NCBI GenBank assembly: GCA_963969395.1
Contig: OZ017798.1
Span: forward strand, 26,652,173-26,716,172
DNA from: Pseudoscleropodium purum
Lineage: Eukaryota; Streptophyta; Bryopsida; Hypnales; Brachytheciaceae
DNA: 64,000 nucleotides
Direction of reading: 5' to 3'
Shown: positions 63,896-64,000 of the stretch, in pieces
Numbering within the stretch: the first letter of the stretch is position 1
Layout: each line of letters starts with the position of its first letter
Program-made: the position numbers and the translations under genes
The notes under the pieces: model-generated
The model's database searches: none
The model's input: only the letters and a program-made list of their open reading frames with translations
What the model was told of the DNA's origin: nothing

Positions 63896-64000
63896 CTGAA
63901 CAAAAATTAAACCACAAGGATGAAATGCTATCACTCAACATTGCAATTTTATCTCCTCTGAATAAGTAATTCAGTAACTGCTGAAGCTCTTCAAGAGGTG

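Overview
The window is nuclear DNA of a land plant: spliced genes with GT-AG introns, a plastid-type metal ATPase, a P-class PPR protein, cytosolic ribosomal protein S23 and a PARP. Gene-poor, AT-rich spacers and a moss/lycophyte/fern-like mix of transposons hint at a seedless plant, but the species cannot be read from the sequence. All calls come from reading by eye; no alignment or database search was run.

Region 1 (1-15,100) is a large two-gene DNA transposon whose left end lies outside the window. A minus-strand gene (79-8840) encodes a protein with a Gly-Gly-Gln-His-Thr motif resembling ParB/DGQHR-type domains. A divergent plus-strand gene (10418-14546) encodes a DUF7869-type transposase-like protein. 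Seventeen copies of a 19-bp palindrome, consensus TATCGGCTGCCAGCCGATA, lie in its introns, intergenic space, 3' flank and, twice, in coding sequence; none was seen after 15.1 kb. Two copies of a second, unrelated element with 5-bp target-site duplications interrupt the minus-strand gene: 2224-5525 (3.3 kb, carrying one long ORF with a single in-frame TGA) and 6802-8454 (1.65 kb, inverted, internally deleted). Removing the 3.3-kb insert and one target copy restores the host reading frame exactly.

Region 2 (15,100-31,500) is AT-rich repeat DNA followed by a complete 15-exon HMA1 gene on the minus strand. Region 3 (31,500-34,650) has a three-exon PPR gene directly behind a duplicated copy of HMA1 exon 1, intron 1 and the start of exon 2. 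Region 4 (35,100-43,800) holds a decayed hAT transposase and dispersed repeats. Region 5 (43,800-46,300) is RPS23, whose first intron is built of internal duplications. Region 6 (46,300-53,800) is repeat-rich spacer. Region 7 (53,851-64,000) is the 3' half of a PARP gene on the minus strand. Its last coding exon is separated from the rest by an intron of about 8.3 kb that holds pogo-like transposase and Ulp1-type protease remnants.

The strongest candidates for something undescribed are the palindrome-decorated two-gene transposon, the TG...CA element with a long ORF and no second LTR, the HMA1 5' end moved in front of the PPR gene, and the PARP giant intron.
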